Position numbers and translations under genes: made by a program. Shown in pieces: positions 62,293-64,000 of a DNA stretch of 64,000 nucleotides. Source of the stretch: Kocuria sp. (lineage in GTDB: Bacteria; Actinomycetota; Actinomycetes; Actinomycetales; Micrococcaceae); contig NZ_JAUNTS010000001.1 of NCBI RefSeq assembly GCF_030538595.1, forward strand, positions 46,190 through 110,189. The letters are read 5' to 3'. The notes under the pieces were generated by a model. That model was not told the DNA's origin and did not search any database. It was given only the letters and a program-made list of their open reading frames with translations. How positions within the stretch are numbered: the stretch's first letter is position 1; each line of letters begins with the position of its first letter.

Positions 62293-63024
62293 TCAGTAGG
62301 AGCCGAAGTTCTGAGTGGCGTACACGTATCCGTTGGAGGACTCAGCCAGGCTGAAGCCAATGGCATTGAGGTCCGGATTCATGATGTTGGCGTAGTGGCC
62401 CGGGCTGTTCATCCAGAAGTTGTAGAAGTACTGCGCGGTCTCCTGCACTGACTTGCCGGAGGTGACGTCATAGGCCACGTTCTCAGCCATGTTGGTGGAA
62501 CCAGTGGCCTGGGTCTGCTCAATGAACGTGGGGCTGTGGCTGGCCGAGTTGCTGGCGGCCATCTGCTGAGACCATCCGGCGGCAATGGCGGTCAGATCGG
62601 CATTGGTGCTCAGCGGAGCCAGTCCGGCTTCTGCGCGAGCTTGATTCATCATGCCCAGCATCTCCTGCGCCACCTGATCTGAGAACGACGACGTCGCAGC
62701 ATCCGAGGTGGTCGTGGTGGTGGACTGCGTGGTGACCTGGGTTCCACCATCCGTGGTGGCGGAATCTGTGGCGGGCGCCGTCGTGACCTGCGCTGAGGGT
62801 TCAGCCGCCTGGCCAACGTCCTGGCTGTTGACCTGCGGTGCGGCCACGGACTGGAAGCTGATGTTCTGAGCCTGGGCTTCCTGACGCTCCGGTTGCGCTG
62901 CGGCGGAGAAGCTGGAGGGCGAAACCTGCTCAGCGCCCCTGAAGCAATCGGCGGCTGATGCCGGCGCTGCGGCGGCGCCGGCCAGAGCCAAAACGGCGGC
63001 GGTGGTGACCAGGGTCTTCTTCAT
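62293..63024 (-). CDS. Secreted CAP-domain (SCP/PR1, YkwD-like) protein
   Basis: A 243-residue secreted protein. The signal peptide is MKKTLVTTAAVLALAGAAAA ending PASAA, with cleavage probably at ASA-ADC. A Ser/Thr/Ala/Gln-rich region (about residues 30-115) follows. The CAP domain occupies the last 130 residues with its signatures: MMNQARAEAGLAPL, SASHSPTF (His), AENVAYD (Glu) and WMNSPGHYANIMNP (His), the cavity residues of the family. Function in bacteria is not well defined; cell-envelope or lipid binding is suspected. AAGGA lies seven bases before ATG 63024 but is held in a small hairpin (GCGAA-GGA-TTCGC). The leader upstream is strongly structured (63059-63140). Confidence 0.92.
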   Translation of the reverse strand: MKKTLVTTAAVLALAGAAAAPASAADCFRGAEQVSPSSFSAAAQPERQEAQAQNISFQSVAAPQVNSQDVGQAAEPSAQVTTAPATDSATTDGGTQVTTQSTTTTTSDAATSSFSDQVAQEMLGMMNQARAEAGLAPLSTNADLTAIAAGWSQQMAASNSASHSPTFIEQTQATGSTNMAENVAYDVTSGKSVQETAQYFYNFWMNSPGHYANIMNPDLNAIGFSLAESSNGYVYATQNFGSY

Positions 63025-63058
63025 GGCGAATCCTTCGCGGTGGACGGTGGCCGCCTGG

Positions 63059-63140
63059 GGCGACCAGACTCAGCGCGGTGCTGAGATGCCGATGAACGTA
63101 CGGAGCCCAACGGCGTCTCAGCAACCCAAATCTGGTCGCC
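63059..63140 (-). promoter_or_regulatory. Structured 5' leader (riboswitch-like) of the CAP gene
   Basis: Read on the minus strand, GGCGACCAGA (63140-63131) pairs perfectly with TCTGGTCGCC (63068-63059), a 10-bp closing stem. Inside, GCTGAGACGCCG (63122-63111) can pair with CGGCATCTCAGC (63091-63080; 11 of 12), or CTCAGC (63085-63080) can pair instead with the second GCTGAG (63074-63069) across ACCGC. The two inner helices are mutually exclusive, as in switching leaders. The predicted transcription start is at the first base of the closing stem. It does not show the GGGGGA core of the c-di-AMP (ydaO) riboswitch. Confidence 0.55.
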
Positions 63141-63146
63141 AGCGTT

Positions 63147-63175
63147 ATTAAAACGTGATGTTTTCGTTATCTGAA
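63147..63175 (-). promoter_or_regulatory. Candidate promoter of the CAP gene
   Basis: On the minus strand TTCAGA (63175-63170) is separated by 17 bases from TTTAAT (63152-63147). Transcription would begin near 63140, the first base of the structured leader. The region is distinctly AT-rich compared with its surroundings. Confidence 0.45.
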
Positions 63176-63498
63176 TGTTATCTGGGAACTAGCCCAGAGG
63201 CCCTCTTCCGCGTCAGCGCGGGCATCGCAGGGCAACCGCCACATCCGATCCAACCCTTCCTGGGAAAACCCTCAGAATTGTTGATGCGTCATCAAAAATC
63301 CACGGCTTCCGGATGCTTTCTAATCATCCCCTCCACGGAGCATGGACAAAACCTGAAGGGGTACAGCCTGCCCCACGCACCATGAATCGGGTGTGGGAAT
63401 CAGGTGTGGCAATCGAGTGCAGCAACGCGGTCGGCAAAGTTATCCACAGGTTGAACATGACCCGTGCATCGGGTGCGGGTAGGGCGCAGCATGAATAC
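63176..63498. other. 323-base intergenic region without recognised gene
   Basis: This gap between the CAP gene promoter and the gene at 63499 contains no feature I can support beyond a possible upstream frame (from 63313) that lacks a start signal. The presumed promoter for the plus-strand gene is not evident. Confidence 0.4.
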
Positions 63499-63918
63499 AT
63501 GAGCTTTGAAGACCTACCCCAGAACTGGTCCACACTCCCTCTGAACACCCCCGGATTGGGGGCTGATGTGGTGGACCTGATTGTCAGCATCAGCGACCGA
63601 CATCAGAACACCATGCTGGTGGAGCTGTGCGATTCCCACGGTGTTGGTCATCCAGCGCCCATCAAGATCGGTGGCATGCACTGGAGTTGTTCTGATGCCG
63701 AGCGAACTGAAGTTGCCACCTCCATTGCCCAGCTGGTGGAACATGGTCCGGAGGATGTGGGGGCCATGCTGGTCGCAGTCTCCTCCCCGCACACCTTGCC
63801 TGCCACGGTGACGCAGGCTTGGCATGAGTCCATGACCGCCGCACTCCAGAAGGCCAACTGCCGTCTTCTGGGCTTCTATTCGGCCACTCCCCAAGACGTC
63901 CGGGAGGTCACGGGGTAG
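63499..63918 (+). CDS. Unrecognised 139-residue protein
   Basis: I do not recognise this protein. From ATG 63499 it begins MSFEDLPQNWSTLPLNTPGL and continues with DVVDLIVSISDRHQNTMLVE, GHPAPIKIGGMHWSCSDAER and GAMLVAVSSPHTLPATVTQ, ending FYSATPQDVREVTG. The pattern suggests a small alternating alpha/beta fold. No signal peptide or membrane helix is present. The frame is open for 62 codons further upstream but with unlike composition, so I take ATG 63499. It is followed by a G-rich stretch and a hairpin. Its neighbours outside the window may explain it. Confidence 0.65.
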   Translation: MSFEDLPQNWSTLPLNTPGLGADVVDLIVSISDRHQNTMLVELCDSHGVGHPAPIKIGGMHWSCSDAERTEVATSIAQLVEHGPEDVGAMLVAVSSPHTLPATVTQAWHESMTAALQKANCRLLGFYSATPQDVREVTG

Positions 63919-63953
63919 CGCCACTGCGCAGAGAGGTGGGGGGGGGGGCCGCC

Positions 63954-63976
63954 GCGGGGGCCAGCGCAGCCCCCGC
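63954..63976. terminator. GC-rich hairpin at the window end
   Basis: An 8-bp stem GCGGGGGC/GCCCCCGC (63954-63961, 63969-63976) with loop CAGCGCA follows the last gene. It is preceded by a run of eleven G (63938-63948). Confidence 0.55.
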
Positions 63977-64000
63977 CCGCGCCGGTGGGGGTGGAGGACT

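Noticed and set aside
63059..63140. c-di-AMP (ydaO/yuaA) riboswitch before the CAP gene
   Set aside because: The conserved GGGGGA and GGUGAAUC-type core segments are missing, so only an unclassified structured leader is claimed.
63938..63948. Run of eleven G near the window end as a second phase-variable tract
   Set aside because: It lies after the stop codon of the last gene and is next to a GC-rich hairpin, so it does not affect a known frame; base-calling error is possible.

Overview
The window is a stretch of ordinary bacterial chromosome from a high-GC actinobacterium, most likely order Micrococcales and probably family Micrococcaceae. This rests on a monomeric NADP isocitrate dehydrogenase, mycothiol-type enzymes (an MshB-like deacetylase and a mycothiol-dependent isomerase-family protein), the succinylase route to diaminopimelate, DUF3117, frequent GTG starts, and several TAnnnT -10 boxes placed so that transcription would begin at the start codon. 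I see no rRNA or tRNA gene, no prophage, no CRISPR array and no complete insertion sequence. Base composition was not computed.

Layout. 0-4.4 kb: DUF1003 protein, Mrp ATPase, TatB, a membrane-anchored orphan, an O-methyltransferase and DUF3117. In mycobacteria and relatives sigE-rseA-htrA sits here; it is missing. 4.4-6.6 kb: PIG-V-like mannosyltransferase and LOG-family hydrolase. 6.7-10.2 kb: glutamate-type ABC importer (gluABCD). 10.2-17.2 kb: dapE and dapD (divergent), galE, citrate synthase, dapC, ferredoxin and an orphan SH3-like domain. 17.2-17.95 kb: a small accessory patch with a truncated RhuM between two long hairpins. 17.95-22.3 kb: MshB-like deacetylase fused to a membrane domain, typA, a TSUP exporter. 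22.4-27.7 kb: MacB-like exporter with its own NarL-type two-component system. 27.8-33.3 kb: oligopeptide ABC importer. 33.5-36.1 kb: small membrane exporter and a DesK/DesR-type system whose kinase is broken at a run of ten G. 36.1-45.1 kb: mycothiol-dependent isomerase-like protein, NYN nuclease, ZupT, membrane protein, isocitrate dehydrogenase, VOC protein, diacylglycerol kinase, LapA-like protein, patatin. 45.4-49.3 kb: YhaO/YhaN-like nuclease and SMC-type ATPase. 49.3-53.5 kb: AI-2E family transporter, DUF2231-cytochrome b5 fusion, hydrolase, oxidoreductase. 53.5-56.8 kb: zinc-related group (AztD-like chaperone with a Zur-like box, membrane protein, CDF transporter). 56.9-64 kb: sugar-lactone oxidase with alanine-racemase-fold enzyme, YcaQ-like glycosylase, glutathione-independent formaldehyde dehydrogenase, secreted CAP protein with a structured leader, and an unrecognised gene.

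The non-coding DNA is the most unusual part. Gene ends carry very long, nearly perfect inverted repeats (arms 25-30 bp), several sharing GAGTGCGCA-like words. Two of them flank the truncated RhuM in direct orientation. Six genes (gluA, dapE, dapD, the 127-residue gene at 16798, the DUF2231-cytochrome b5 gene, aztD) have a TAnnnT box exactly six bases before the start codon. The CAP gene is preceded by an RNA leader with a perfect 10-bp closing stem and two mutually exclusive inner hairpins.
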